Part shown: piece after piece, positions 34,930-43,179 of the stretch
Numbering within the stretch: the first letter of the stretch is position 1
How the letters are laid out: every line of letters begins with the position of its first letter
Assembly: GCF_009828745.1 (NCBI RefSeq)
Contig: NZ_WTSX01000010.1
Span: forward strand, 22,864-86,863
Source: Erysipelothrix anatis
GTDB lineage: Bacteria > Bacillota_I > Bacilli_A > Erysipelotrichales > Erysipelotrichaceae
Reading direction: 5' to 3'
DNA: 64,000 nucleotides
Program-made: the position numbers and the translations under genes
The notes under the pieces: model-generated
What the model saw: only the letters and a program-made list of their open reading frames with translations
Database searches by the model: none
What the model was told of the DNA's origin: nothing

Positions 34930-36327
34930 ATGATGATGAACGATAAATTTCGAATTGAGAAGGATTCTTTGGGGGAGGTCAAGGTACCTTTTGATGCGTT
35001 GTATGGTGCTCAGACTGTCAGAGCGCTCGATAATTTTCAAATTACGGGTCGTCATGTCAACGATATGATGTACATTGCCTTAGCACAAGTAAAAAAAGCA
35101 TGTGCACTCGCGAATCATGAAGTAGACGAATTAGATAGTGTTCGAAGTGATGCGATTGTGGAAGCGTGTGATGAAATCATTCAAGGATTGCATAAGCACG
35201 AATTTGTTACAGATGCGATTCAAGGTGGAGCAGGAACATCGATGAATATGAATGTGAACGAAATTATTGCCAATCGGGCAGCGCAAATTTTAAATAAACC
35301 AATCGGTATTTACGATTTTGTGCATCCCAATGATCACGTAAATCGTGCGCAGTCAACCAACGATATCATTCCAACAGCTGGGAAATTAACAGTTTTAAAT
35401 CTCGGTATGCTGCTTCTTGAAGAGATGTATTTTCTAGCTGACGCATTTCACGCAAAATCGGTGGAGTTTGCTTCGATTATAAAGGTTGGCCGAACGCATC
35501 TTCAAGATGCCGTCCTAATTTCTATGGGTCAGGTATTTCAAAGTTATGAGTCTGTTTTACAACGAGATATTCATCGTTTTAAGCATGCACTTAGTGAAAT
35601 GCAAGTCGTAAATCTGGGTGCAACTGCGGTTGGGACGGGAATTAATTCGGTTCCAGGTTATCGCGAGAAAGCTGTGGCTAATTTAAGTAAGATTACAGGG
35701 AAATCGTTTGTAAGTGCTGAAGACCTCGTTGATGCGACGAAACATGTCGACGGATTTGCCTATGTTCACGCTTCTTTAAAAACATTTGCGATTGGATTGT
35801 CACGAATTTGCAATGATATCCGAATGATGGCATCGGGACCTAAAGTTGGTTTTAATGAAATCTTTCTTCCTGAAAAACAACCAGGAAGTTCAATCATGCC
35901 TGGCAAAGTAAATCCTGTTATTCCAGAAGTTGTAAATCAGGTGTGCTTTCAAGTAATTGGTAATGATGCGACTGTCACAATGGCGGCGGAAGCGGGTCAA
36001 ATGGAGTTAAATGTTTTTGAACCAGTATTATTCTATAATTTGTTTGAATCTTTAGAGATTTTACGTCACGCATGCTCGACACTTCGACTCCATGCTATTC
36101 AGGATCTAAAAGTGAATGAACATCGGGTTCATGATTATGTTGAACATTCATTAGCAATGGCGACAGCTCTTGTTAAACACTTAGGATATGCAAAGGTTTC
36201 AGAAATAACAAAACAAGCCTTAAAAGAAAACAAATCGTTACGTACAATTGTATTGGAACAGCAACTAATGAGTGAAGCAGAAGTGGATGATGCTTTACGA
36301 CCTGAGTCCATGATTCATCCACGTTAG
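34930..36327 (+). CDS. aspA: Aspartate ammonia-lyase
   Basis: A 465-residue enzyme that deaminates L-aspartate to fumarate. It carries GGAGTSMNMNVNEIIANRA (about 98-116), HPNDHVNRAQSTND, GRTHLQDAVLISM and the signature GSSIMPGKVNPVIPEVVNQV (about 318), which is the aspartase form. Together with the fumarase and malic enzyme genes it completes aspartate to fumarate to malate to pyruvate. AGGAGA precedes three consecutive ATG codons, so the exact start is uncertain by two residues. Confidence 0.95.
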   Translation: MMMNDKFRIEKDSLGEVKVPFDALYGAQTVRALDNFQITGRHVNDMMYIALAQVKKACALANHEVDELDSVRSDAIVEACDEIIQGLHKHEFVTDAIQGGAGTSMNMNVNEIIANRAAQILNKPIGIYDFVHPNDHVNRAQSTNDIIPTAGKLTVLNLGMLLLEEMYFLADAFHAKSVEFASIIKVGRTHLQDAVLISMGQVFQSYESVLQRDIHRFKHALSEMQVVNLGATAVGTGINSVPGYREKAVANLSKITGKSFVSAEDLVDATKHVDGFAYVHASLKTFAIGLSRICNDIRMMASGPKVGFNEIFLPEKQPGSSIMPGKVNPVIPEVVNQVCFQVIGNDATVTMAAEAGQMELNVFEPVLFYNLFESLEILRHACSTLRLHAIQDLKVNEHRVHDYVEHSLAMATALVKHLGYAKVSEITKQALKENKSLRTIVLEQQLMSEAEVDDALRPESMIHPR

Positions 36328-36335
36328 GAGACATT

Positions 36336-37091
36336 ATGACATATTGTGTTGAAGTACTTGCGGCATCAACAAGTGATTGCGAAATTGCAGAACAGTGTGG
36401 TGCTGATCGTATAGAATTAAACAACGGAATTCATCTCGGAGGGTTGACGCCAAGTATTGGTACCCTCGTTATGGCGCGTCGTGTGACGAAACTTCCTATT
36501 GTTGCAATGGTTCGACCAAGACCGGGAGGTTTTCATTATAATCCAATGGAAGTTGAAACAATGTTCGTGGATGCGAAGCAATTAATCGCAGCAGGCGCGG
36601 ATGGTTTGGTCTTTGGTTTTCTCAATGCTGATAGAAGTGTCGATGCATCCTTGACACAAAGCTTTGTCGAACTATGCCATGAGCATGGTATTGAAGCTAT
36701 TTTTCACCGTGCTTTTGATTGTGTCGAGGATCCTTTTGCAGCAATCGAAGTGTTGATCGAATGTGGCGTAGATCGTATCTTAACGAGCGGATTGAAAGAA
36801 ACTGCAATTGAAGGTGTTGCACTTCTTAAAACACTACAAGCTCAATATGGTAATCGTATTGAATTATGCTTAGGTTCAGGAATTAATGCAGCAAACGCAC
36901 TTACACTCATCGATCAAACAGGTGTAAAACAATTACATGGTTCGTTCAAAGGATGGAACGAAGACCCAACCACTCGCACGGAAAATGTCTCGTATGCTTT
37001 TAGCGATCTTGGTGACTATGATGGTGTCGATCCAGTAAAACTGAAAGAAATGATAGATGTTATTAATACCAAAAAAGCAGTTTCAATGTGA
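36336..37091 (+). CDS. cutC: CutC family protein
   Basis: A 251-residue TIM-barrel protein of the CutC family with VEVLAAS, GADRIELN, GGLTPSIG, MVRPRPGGFHY and FHRAFD, all hallmark strands. Historically linked to copper homeostasis, but its biochemical activity is not settled. Being last in an amino-sugar/asparagine operon suggests a metabolic role here (inference). The stop codon TGA lies inside the stem of the operon terminator. Confidence 0.93.
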   Translation: MTYCVEVLAASTSDCEIAEQCGADRIELNNGIHLGGLTPSIGTLVMARRVTKLPIVAMVRPRPGGFHYNPMEVETMFVDAKQLIAAGADGLVFGFLNADRSVDASLTQSFVELCHEHGIEAIFHRAFDCVEDPFAAIEVLIECGVDRILTSGLKETAIEGVALLKTLQAQYGNRIELCLGSGINAANALTLIDQTGVKQLHGSFKGWNEDPTTRTENVSYAFSDLGDYDGVDPVKLKEMIDVINTKKAVSM

Positions 37092-37104
37092 AACTGCTTT
37101 TATT
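37073..37104. terminator. Operon terminator overlapping the end of cutC
   Basis: AAAGCAGTTTCA-ATG-TGAAACTGCTTT perfect 12-bp stem followed by TATT. The same hairpin serves the convergent membrane-protein gene. Confidence 0.85.
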
Positions 37105-37351
37105 ATTCGTTTTTGTCGATGTGTTCTTCTCGAGATTCGTTACAACGCTGCTCATAAAAGAGAAAGGCGATAGCAACAATAAGCTGGAGAAGCCCAACAT
37201 AAATAAAGGACTTAAAGAATATAGCTGCATTAAAATATGCGCTATTTGAAACGCCGAATCGGATGTCAACCTCGGATATCACTGAAGCAAAAAAATAATA
37301 CACGATAATATAAATTGAGAGGGCATTCGTTAAATTCTTAATTCTTTTCAT
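37103..37351 (-). CDS. Small two-helix membrane protein, 82 residues
   Basis: Two hydrophobic helices (about residues 8-25 and 44-62) and a charged Glu-rich C-terminus. GAAAGGAAA lies before the ATG at 37351, although the frame is open to 37408. No family is recognised. Confidence 0.55.
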   Translation of the reverse strand: MKRIKNLTNALSIYIIVYYFFASVISEVDIRFGVSNSAYFNAAIFFKSFIYVGLLQLIVAIAFLFYEQRCNESREEHIDKNE

Positions 37352-37518
37352 TGATAGTTTCCTTTCAGTATAGTTGTTAGCTGCGTTCATTATATCAAGT
37401 TTTGGCAAAATTTGATAATTGTAAGATAATGTGTGTGTTGCAGGTGCAATGATTGTGGTACGATAAATGAAATTGAACTACAAACGTTAGATGAAGTTAG
37501 AAAAGGTGAGGCTGCGAT

Positions 37519-38091
37519 ATGAAACGAAAAACGATTCTACAATGGCTTGTTGGAATTATTGGTGTTGGTGTAATTTATGCGCTTCTTGTGTTTGGACTCA
37601 TATTATCGACATATCGTGAAGTTCCCCCTCAAAGAATCGATACAATGATTGTTCTTGGTGCGAAAGCTTGGGGAAATGAACCATCACCAATTTTAAAAGA
37701 ACGCTTAGATGCAGCGGTTCCATATTTGCAAACGAATCCTCAGACGGTTGTGATTGTGACCGGTGGTCAAGGTCCGGATGAAATAGAACCAGAGGGTGTA
37801 GTTATGGGCAGATATCTGAAGTCCAAAGGAATTGATGCAAATCGGATTATCGTTGAATCGACCTCTACAACTACCGTCGAAAATATTCAAAATGCAGCTA
37901 AACTCCACGACATTTCAACTGCAATTGTAGTAAGTAATGATTTTCATATCTATCGCGCAAAGCGAACTGCTACCCAAAATGGAGTAAACACAGTTTACGG
38001 TCTTGCGGCACCGTCTAAAACGAAAGCAACTTTCGTATCGTATCTTCGCGAGGTTGTCGCATTGGGCTATCATTTAATATTTACACACTAG
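37519..38091 (+). CDS. DUF218 family membrane-anchored protein (YdcF/SanA/ElyC-like)
   Basis: 190 residues: one N-terminal membrane helix (about 8-29) and then a DUF218 domain with MIVLGAKAWGNEPSP, VVIVTGGQG, ILKERLDAA, ESTSTTTVENI and VVSNDFHIYRA. Members are linked to envelope integrity and vancomycin sensitivity in enterobacteria (SanA); the exact activity is unclear. AAAAGGTGAGG precedes the ATG. Single gene followed by a terminator. Confidence 0.9.
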   Translation: MKRKTILQWLVGIIGVGVIYALLVFGLILSTYREVPPQRIDTMIVLGAKAWGNEPSPILKERLDAAVPYLQTNPQTVVIVTGGQGPDEIEPEGVVMGRYLKSKGIDANRIIVESTSTTTVENIQNAAKLHDISTAIVVSNDFHIYRAKRTATQNGVNTVYGLAAPSKTKATFVSYLREVVALGYHLIFTH

Positions 38092-38127
38092 AACAAATAA
38101 ATGACTTCGTGATTTCTAATCAAAACT

Positions 38128-38158
38128 AAAACTCTATCAAATTGATAGAGTTTCTTTC
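38128..38158. terminator. Intrinsic terminator between convergent genes
   Basis: AAACTCTATCA / TGATAGAGTTT with a 3-base loop, T-rich on both strands. Confidence 0.8.
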
Positions 38159-38165
38159 TAAATCA

Positions 38166-38531
38166 TTAAAGCGATTCGAAATGGTTAATAATACATGTAA
38201 TTGAAAGGATTGTTCCGAAGTAGATTACAAACAGAGGTGCAGTTTTGATCGGCGGAAATTTATGAGAGTTTTCGATAAACAAATAGGAAACCCAAAGTAC
38301 CATCAATAATACACCCAAAAGATTCATATACTTGTTTTTAGCAACGGTACAATAGGCAAGAATGTAGGTTCCTACTATAATTATGCCAGCTTAAAATTGA
38401 TGGGTGGGTGTCGGCATAATAAAATCCCAAGTAGTGTACATTGTAATTAGAAAAAAACTAAAAGTAACAATGGGAAGAAAGGCGACAAACCAAAGCAGAA
38501 TCCGTATTAATTTTGCTATCGCTGGTTTCAT
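38166..38531 (-). pseudogene. Small membrane protein gene with in-frame TAA
   Basis: Read on the minus strand, ATG 38531 overlaps the stop of the DUF2513 gene by ATGA and opens MKPAIAKLIRILLWFVAFLP. TAA follows at codon 47 (38393-38391). The same frame then continues for 74 codons with two more hydrophobic helices to TAA at 38168-38166. The whole gives a 121-codon protein with three to four membrane helices, so a single nonsense change is the simplest reading. The family is not recognised. Confidence 0.6.
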
Positions 38532-38929
38532 TGCACAGTGTTACGATCATCTGTCGTTCTACCATATTTAGTTGCTAAATAAGCATGGTATCCATACACA
38601 AAAATACTTAAATCATAAATAGGATACTTTGCTGCGATGATATTTTTAAATTCCTCGAAGAGCGTTGGATCCTTAACTGCATCAACAAACGAAAGTCCAT
38701 GATCCGTAATACCAATGATATAGGTTTGTTTCGGATTGTAATCATAGGAATCCGAAAACTCAACAGTTCCTATGTGTTCATTATGGATATGTCTTAGACT
38801 ATCGGTTACATCTTGTTCTGAGTACATTTCTAGATTCAAGTCAGCTTGGGTGATGATCTTTGAAGCATCAGTTTTCTTCGTAATGTAAGTCATCAATACG
38901 TCGCGAATACAATCTATATTTAAAGTCAT
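38528..38929 (-). CDS. DUF2513 family protein
   Basis: 133 residues starting MTLNIDCIRDVLMTYI, the hallmark of DUF2513, a family common in phages and mobile elements of Firmicutes. It contains GITDHGLSFVD, a small winged-helix-like segment, near residue 75. AGGAGGTAATT precedes the ATG. It is translationally coupled to the broken membrane protein gene. It probably derives from mobile DNA. Confidence 0.8.
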   Translation of the reverse strand: MTLNIDCIRDVLMTYITKKTDASKIITQADLNLEMYSEQDVTDSLRHIHNEHIGTVEFSDSYDYNPKQTYIIGITDHGLSFVDAVKDPTLFEEFKNIIAAKYPIYDLSIFVYGYHAYLATKYGRTTDDRNTVQ

Positions 38930-39353
38930 ATGAATTACCTCCTATCTAAATTATACACCAGTAAAGGTGTTTTTAATTTCGCATGAAGATATTTATTGAT
39001 ATTTCTTTGCATCATACTTACTAAGTCGAATCTACTATTAAATGTCATGTTAGAAAAAATTGTAGTCTTTGGATTGATTTTAAGTCGATTATGGCTAATA
39101 TTAATAGAAACTGGAGCCAATTTATATGCATAAAACAAAGTTTCAGAAGAATCAATGCAATTGGCTTGTTTATATTCTGACAAAGAACACAAGTTATGTT
39201 TCTTCTATAGCATCTTGGAACTTACTAAAAATGAGTATATCAGCATTGAAAAGGCTTATGAAATTAGCAGGAAACCTAGATAATCAAAATTTACATTTAG
39301 CCGTTCGCACTGTATGATAGTCCTAAGATAGAAACGAGATTCCGAAGATACTT
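38930..39353. other. Intergenic region with weak coding remnants
   Basis: No gene can be supported. On the plus strand a frame reads LIETGANLYA, a stop, then MQLACLYSDKEHKLCFFYSI to a stop near 39282. This looks like a decayed gene, but no start or family is seen. A leftward open frame at 38935-39192 has no ribosome binding site and a composition like an antisense reading. Confidence 0.3.
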
Positions 39354-39872
39354 ATGATTTCCTTAAAGCCTGTTGCCGGTGTGTATAAAAATGATGTTGA
39401 GATGTTATACCAGAATGCATTTCCTGAAAATGAGCGGAAAAATTTAGCATACATCTATGAAGACGAAGGAAAGAATAGTGAGATTTGTGTCTTACTCGAT
39501 GATGATGTATTTGTGGGTTTCACGATTGTTCTTTTCACTGATACCCTAGTACATTTAATCTATTTTGCAATTGACCCTAAAGTTCAAAGCAAGGGGTTGG
39601 GTTCGTCAACATTATTGTTAATTAAAGCACGTTATCAACGTACGATTTTTGCAGATGTCGAAGTAGTTCATCCTAAGAAATCTGATGCACCAATTCGACG
39701 CCGAAGAATAAAATTTTATAAAAAGAATCATTACTTTGAAACGAGAATTGTATATAATTGGCGAGGCGAAGATTTTACCATTCTTTCTACTGATTACCCA
39801 CTTACAGCCCGAGAGTACCACGATTTCTGGGAATCGATTGAAAAGAGCAATCCAAAGCTTCTTGAATATTAG
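39354..39872 (+). CDS. GNAT-family acetyltransferase
   Basis: 172 residues. The acetyl-CoA loop is FAIDPKVQSKGLGSSTLLLI (about 72-91), and motif B is VHPKKSDAPIRRRRIKFYKK followed by HYFET. The N-terminal part has LYQNAFPENER. The substrate is unknown. The start has only a weak ribosome binding site. A terminator shared with the leftward secreted protein gene follows immediately. Confidence 0.85.
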   Translation: MISLKPVAGVYKNDVEMLYQNAFPENERKNLAYIYEDEGKNSEICVLLDDDVFVGFTIVLFTDTLVHLIYFAIDPKVQSKGLGSSTLLLIKARYQRTIFADVEVVHPKKSDAPIRRRRIKFYKKNHYFETRIVYNWRGEDFTILSTDYPLTAREYHDFWESIEKSNPKLLEY

Positions 39873-39873
39873 T

Positions 39874-39902
39874 AAAGAGCATCGTATACGATGCTCTTTT
39901 AG
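39874..39902. terminator. Bidirectional intrinsic terminator
   Basis: AAAGAGCATCG-TATA-CGATGCTCTTTT perfect stem between convergent genes. Confidence 0.88.
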
Positions 39903-39904
39903 TA

Positions 39905-40705
39905 TCAAGTAAAAGGATAGGGGTCCCAAACAGTTGAGTCTTGTCCAGGTTGCGTATAAATACCATTTTTATAATTTGAGGATGCTTTCAGGCGATAAAG
40001 TCGGTTCTCGCCATTCGAATCGTATGACACAACAATCGTTGGTGATTCATCCGATTTCTTATAAATCGTAAAGGGATCGTACTGAAGTGTATTTTGAAGA
40101 TTCCATCCGAAGTCAACACCCGGTTCGGGATTTTGATTTGATTGAATTGTTTCGTTCGCAACATATAATTTTTGCTCGTGATATGTGATGGAACCTTTAG
40201 TATAAACGCGTGTCTTTTGCCATTTCAAATCCGAGATAGTGCCTATCTTCTTCCACCCGTTCCAACCATCGGACTGTTCGGGTGTCATATTTGATGCACC
40301 TCCATTATCTGCACGGTACACGATGTCATTCATTATAACCAAATCATTGATAAAGTAGCGTGCTTGGATGAAATGGTGATTACTGTAGAAACGGTAATGG
40401 CCACTATAGCCTTCCGAAATGTCTGGTGAATCTGGAAGTTTATCATGCCATCCTGTTCGATACCGTAGCAAATACATATCCTTGTAATAAACGACGTTGC
40501 TTTCAACGTATCGGGTATTCTCTTGAAACTCAGTAGCACCAATTGGGTGAATACTTGGTAACGAAAAAGTTCCGATTTTTAAGGAGATATCAGACGCAGT
40601 GTCTATGTTGTTTTTGATCGAAATATTTTGCCAGTAACTGTAAGTGGTCGACACTAAGAGGCCTAGCATAAGTAGTAGGGTCCCTAACATTAGAATTTTT
40701 TTCAT
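39905..40705 (-). CDS. Secreted protein with SipW-type signal and CBM5/12-like segment
   Basis: 266 residues. The N-terminus MKKILMLGTLLLMLGLLVST followed by TYSYWQN and then DISLKIGTF resembles the signal regions of TasA/camelysin-like proteins, which are processed by SipW. The remainder is Tyr/Trp-rich. TRVYTKGSITYHEQKLYVAN with NPEPGVDFGW (about 165-205) follows the layout of carbohydrate-binding module 5/12, which binds chitin-like polymers. An earlier TRYVESNVVYYKDMYLLRY and DIVYRADNGGA look like degenerate copies. No catalytic domain is seen. It may bind amino-sugar polymers or form extracellular fibres (inference). Confidence 0.65.
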   Translation of the reverse strand: MKKILMLGTLLLMLGLLVSTTYSYWQNISIKNNIDTASDISLKIGTFSLPSIHPIGATEFQENTRYVESNVVYYKDMYLLRYRTGWHDKLPDSPDISEGYSGHYRFYSNHHFIQARYFINDLVIMNDIVYRADNGGASNMTPEQSDGWNGWKKIGTISDLKWQKTRVYTKGSITYHEQKLYVANETIQSNQNPEPGVDFGWNLQNTLQYDPFTIYKKSDESPTIVVSYDSNGENRLYRLKASSNYKNGIYTQPGQDSTVWDPYPFT

Positions 40706-40923
40706 GGTTGTTCTATGACATAATGCATAACGTATCCTTTGGTCAAAGGTGGGGGTTCAACGTAGCATTACTATTCTCCGCATTGTTATCGTGCTAATTT
40801 TACCACCTGTGATTGTATCGAGCAATCAATTTACAATAAATTTCCTTTATTTTATAGGAGAAATCACACCAATCAACGGAATATTTGAATTTAGTATAAG
40901 ATTTATTTTTTATACAATTGTGA

Positions 40924-40969
40924 TATAATCCCTATTTTTGTTGAATTTAGGTATGTGAAAGCGGTTACC
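40924..40969 (+). promoter_or_regulatory. Promoter -10 and strong cre site before the ABC transporter
   Basis: TATAAT at 40924 with a weak AT-rich -35 region. Downstream, TGAAAGCGGTTACC (40956-40969) matches the CcpA cre consensus at nearly every position. A site past the transcription start would block elongation under carbon-catabolite repression. Confidence 0.6.
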
Positions 40970-41025
40970 AAACAAGTACTATATGTATATGAAAGACATG
41001 TATTCATACAATACAGGAGGAAAAT

Positions 41026-42051
41026 ATGAAGAAGTTCAAACGCATTAGTATTCTGCTTCTAGTTACATTAATGCTGGTAGCATGTTCTGGCGGAGGTAAG
41101 TCAGAAGAGAATAAAAAGCTTGTTGTTTACTCCCCAAATAGTGAAGGCTTGATTAATGCAGTCGTACCACTTTTTGAAGAAAAAACAGGAATCAAAGTTG
41201 AAGTTATTTCTGCGGGTACGGGTGAATTAGTCAAACGAATTCAGTCAGAGAAAGAAAATCCATATGGCGACGTGCTTTTTGGTGGAACCTATACGCAGTA
41301 TATTTCAAACAAAGATTTGTTTGAGCCGTACGTTTCAAAAGAAGATGCAAACGTTGTGGATGAGTATAAAAACGACACAGGATACATTACATACACAGTT
41401 TTAGATGGAAGTGTCCTCATCGTAAACAAAGAGCTAACGAAAGATCTCAAAATCGAAAGTTATGAAGATCTTTTACAACCTGAACTAAAAGGCAAGATTG
41501 CGACTGCTGATCCATCAAATTCATCAAGTGCTTTTGCCCAATTAACAAATATTCTATTAGCAATGAGTCCAGATGATGACTACATGAACGATGTGGCATG
41601 GGACTATGTTGGAAAATTAATTCAACAATGGGACGGCAAAATTCAGTCTGGATCATCTTCAGTTTATAAATCTGTTGTTGATGGAGAAATGTGGGTTGGG
41701 TTAACCTACGAAGATCCTGTAGCAAAACTTGTTAAAGATGGTGCTAAAAATGTCGAAATTGTTTATCCGAAAGAAGGAAGTGTCTTCCTTCCTGCTGGAT
41801 CTGGAATTATTAAAAATGCTAAGAACAAAGAGAATGCAGAACTTTTCATTGATTTCCTTCTTACAGAAGAAGTTCAAAATATCTTCGGTTCTGAGTTAAC
41901 AAACCGTCCAGTACGTAAAGGTGCGACAACAGGGGATCACCTCAAAGATTACTCAACATTACCATTAATTTATGAAGACATGGAATATGTCTACCAGAAT
42001 AAGACACAACTTGTAGAGCGTTACACAAAATTATTTGCAGAATTACAATAA
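41026..42051 (+). CDS. ABC transporter substrate-binding lipoprotein (FbpA/AfuA/HptA type)
   Basis: A 341-residue binding protein with lipobox LVACSGGG (about residue 20). The fold (SBP_bac_1/6) starts LVVYSPNSEGLINAVVPLF and has GTGELVKRIQSEKENPYGDV, ADPSNSSSAF, SSSVYKSVVDGEM and LPAGSGIIKNAKN. This family binds ferric ions or, in AfuA and HptA, hexose phosphates. Here a cre site upstream and a two-component system of the sugar-phosphate sensing type downstream favour a sugar or organophosphate substrate over iron (inference). AGGAGG precedes the ATG. Confidence 0.9.
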   Translation: MKKFKRISILLLVTLMLVACSGGGKSEENKKLVVYSPNSEGLINAVVPLFEEKTGIKVEVISAGTGELVKRIQSEKENPYGDVLFGGTYTQYISNKDLFEPYVSKEDANVVDEYKNDTGYITYTVLDGSVLIVNKELTKDLKIESYEDLLQPELKGKIATADPSNSSSAFAQLTNILLAMSPDDDYMNDVAWDYVGKLIQQWDGKIQSGSSSVYKSVVDGEMWVGLTYEDPVAKLVKDGAKNVEIVYPKEGSVFLPAGSGIIKNAKNKENAELFIDFLLTEEVQNIFGSELTNRPVRKGATTGDHLKDYSTLPLIYEDMEYVYQNKTQLVERYTKLFAELQ

Positions 42052-42075
42052 TTAGATTAGAAACGGGGTTAGATT

Positions 42076-43179
42076 ATGAGTGTAAATATTTCAATCAAAA
42101 ATGCTGTAAAACGTTATGGCCAAAATACAATCATTCCGGATCTCTCAATTGAAATCAAGGAGGGTGAATTCTTCACCCTTCTTGGTCCATCTGGGTGCGG
42201 AAAAACAACACTATTACGAATGATTGCGGGGTTCAACTCAATTGAAGGGGGCGATTTTTTCTTCAATGAAAAACGTATCAATGACATGGAACCATCAAAA
42301 CGAAATATTGGAATGGTGTTTCAAAACTATGCGATCTTTCCACATTTAACAGTATTTGATAATGTTGCTTTTGGATTAAAAAATCGCAAAATGGATAAAG
42401 AGACAATTCAAAAATCTGTTAATGAAATGTTGGATACAATGCAAATTTCGGATTATGCAGATCGTATGCCAGAACGACTTTCCGGAGGGCAACAACAACG
42501 TGTTGCTTTGGCACGTGCAGTTGTCATCAAACCAGATGTATTATTAATGGACGAGCCACTTAGTAATTTAGATGCCAAGCTCCGAATTGATATGCGTACA
42601 GCAATCAAAGAGATTCAACAATCAGTCAACATTACAACTGTCTATGTGACACATGATCAAGAAGAAGCAATGTCGGTATCGGATCGAATTGCAGTTATGA
42701 AAGACGGTGTTATTCAACATGTTGGAACACCACAAAATATTTACCAGCGTCCCCGTAACATATTTGTCGCAACATTTATTGGTCGATCCAATATTCTAAC
42801 GGGGAATTTAACGAACGCTTCTTTAACATTAAACAATGGTCCAACGATTAATTTGGATGAAACCAAAATGGTTCGCAACGGCAGTGAAGAATTGGTTAAA
42901 ATTTCAATTCGACCAGAGGAATTCTTAATTACGTCTGATCCATCAGCAGCCATCACAACAGGAACCGTGAAGAAAACCGTATTTTTAGGTCTCAATACTC
43001 ACTATACGGTTGAATTAGCAACAGGAGATATGGTAGATATCGTTGAAGAGTCAGCGATCAATCACTTATATCAAGAAGGTGAAACTGTTAAAGTAGGGAT
43101 TAAAATCGAAAAAATCAACGTGTATACGGCTGATGGAGAAGAGAACTTGATTGTAGGTGTTCACCATGACCTTACTTAA
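42076..43179 (+). CDS. ABC transporter ATP-binding protein (FbpC/PotA type)
   Basis: A 367-residue ATPase. Walker A GPSGCGKTT (about 38), Q-loop FQNYAIFPHL, signature LSGGQQQR (about 135), Walker B LLMDEPLSNLD and H-loop YVTHDQEEA are complete. The C-terminal TOBE domain starts at about 280 and has ISIRPEEF. It energises the permease encoded next, whose start lies inside this gene's last codons. Confidence 0.95.
   Translation: MSVNISIKNAVKRYGQNTIIPDLSIEIKEGEFFTLLGPSGCGKTTLLRMIAGFNSIEGGDFFFNEKRINDMEPSKRNIGMVFQNYAIFPHLTVFDNVAFGLKNRKMDKETIQKSVNEMLDTMQISDYADRMPERLSGGQQQRVALARAVVIKPDVLLMDEPLSNLDAKLRIDMRTAIKEIQQSVNITTVYVTHDQEEAMSVSDRIAVMKDGVIQHVGTPQNIYQRPRNIFVATFIGRSNILTGNLTNASLTLNNGPTINLDETKMVRNGSEELVKISIRPEEFLITSDPSAAITTGTVKKTVFLGLNTHYTVELATGDMVDIVEESAINHLYQEGETVKVGIKIEKINVYTADGEENLIVGVHHDLT

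Noticed and set aside
38935..39192. Leftward open frame of 85 residues before the DUF2513 gene
   Set aside because: No ribosome binding site and an antisense-like composition; not supported as a gene.
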